Assembly: GCA_017694255.1 (NCBI GenBank)
Contig: JADINC010000050.1
Coordinates: 1-5,970, forward strand
From: Candidatus Enterousia avistercoris
GTDB taxonomy: Bacteria > Pseudomonadota > Alphaproteobacteria > Rs-D84
Direction of reading: 5' to 3'
DNA: 5,970 nucleotides
Shown: positions 5,748 through 5,970 of the stretch, piece after piece
How the letters are laid out: each line of letters begins with the position of its first letter
Numbering within the stretch: position 1 is the stretch's first letter
The notes under the pieces: generated by a model
The model's input: only the letters and a program-made list of their open reading frames with translations
What the model was told of the DNA's origin: nothing
Databases searched by the model: none
Made by a program: the position numbers and the translations under genes

Positions 5748-5954
5748 TTATGCTTGCGCGTTGGTATTAACTTTTAATGTTTCTATTTTCAATTCTGCTT
5801 CTTTTAATAACTGTTCGCAATATGCCTTTAATTTAATACCCTGTTCATATGCGGCGACAGAATCCGCCAATGGCAATTCCCCAGATTCCATTTTTTTAAC
5901 TAATTCTGTTAATTGCTTATACGCTTCTTCGAATGATAATTTTTTTTCGTCCAT
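5748..5954 (-). CDS. xseB: Exodeoxyribonuclease VII small subunit
   Basis: XseB binds in several copies to the large subunit XseA to form exonuclease VII, which degrades single-stranded DNA to oligonucleotides and acts in mismatch repair and damage tolerance. The 68 residues carry the family pattern throughout: LSFEEAYKQLTELVKKMESGELPL (6-29), SVAAYEQGIKL (32-42) and a second helix with YCEQLLKEAELKI (45-57). The length is at the short end for the family but nothing essential seems missing. The ATG at 5954-5952 has AGGGT at 5965-5961 with 6-base spacing. A run of eight A on the coding strand (5947-5940, codons 3-5) is a possible slippage site. xseA is not in the window. The gene lies 10 bases upstream of mutS, which suggests shared transcription of two repair genes. 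Confidence 0.95.
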   Translation of the reverse strand: MDEKKLSFEEAYKQLTELVKKMESGELPLADSVAAYEQGIKLKAYCEQLLKEAELKIETLKVNTNAQA

Positions 5955-5970
5955 TTAAACACCCTATTAT

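Overview
The window looks like ordinary chromosomal DNA from a moderately AT-rich proteobacterium, most likely an alphaproteobacterium. The conserved truB-rpsO-pnp order is a typical bacterial arrangement, and S15 carries the LTERI.NLTEH and HSRRGLL stretches that I associate with alphaproteobacterial S15. The lineage call rests on recognition by eye and is only moderately sure. I see no mobile element, CRISPR array, rRNA or tRNA.

Layout. The left third is a minus-strand RNA/translation cluster read right to left: truB (tRNA U55 pseudouridine synthase, 1986 to 1108), rpsO (ribosomal protein S15, GTG start at 1091, stop ending at 819) and the first 170 codons of pnp (PNPase, start at 512, running off the left edge). 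The 306 bases between rpsO and pnp hold a terminator-like hairpin just after rpsO, two further hairpins, a good promoter for pnp (TTTGCA-17-TATAAT) and a long leader hairpin. This resembles the E. coli rpsO-pnp arrangement, in which the pnp leader is the target of RNase III and PNPase autocontrol.

In the middle, one plus-strand gene (2075-2683) encodes a small P-loop kinase-like protein of unknown substrate. It is divergent from truB. The 88-base gap between them carries a tandem direct repeat of a pyrimidine-rich 15-mer and a TATAAT box for the kinase gene. The kinase gene converges on the next cluster with only 9 bases between stop codons.

The right half is a compact minus-strand DNA-repair cluster: xseB (exonuclease VII small subunit), mutS (complete, 850 aa) and a 159-aa protein I do not recognise. 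The spacings of 10 and 12 bases point to one transcript starting right of the window.

The most noteworthy points are departures from consensus in otherwise conserved proteins. PNPase has RDRR where the RNA-binding FFRR loop is expected. S15 has GSAAAQ plus one extra residue where GSPEVQ is nearly universal. MutS ends in a canonical beta-clamp motif. The two uncharacterised genes and the intergenic hairpins are the other items worth following up. I found no convincing new multi-gene system.
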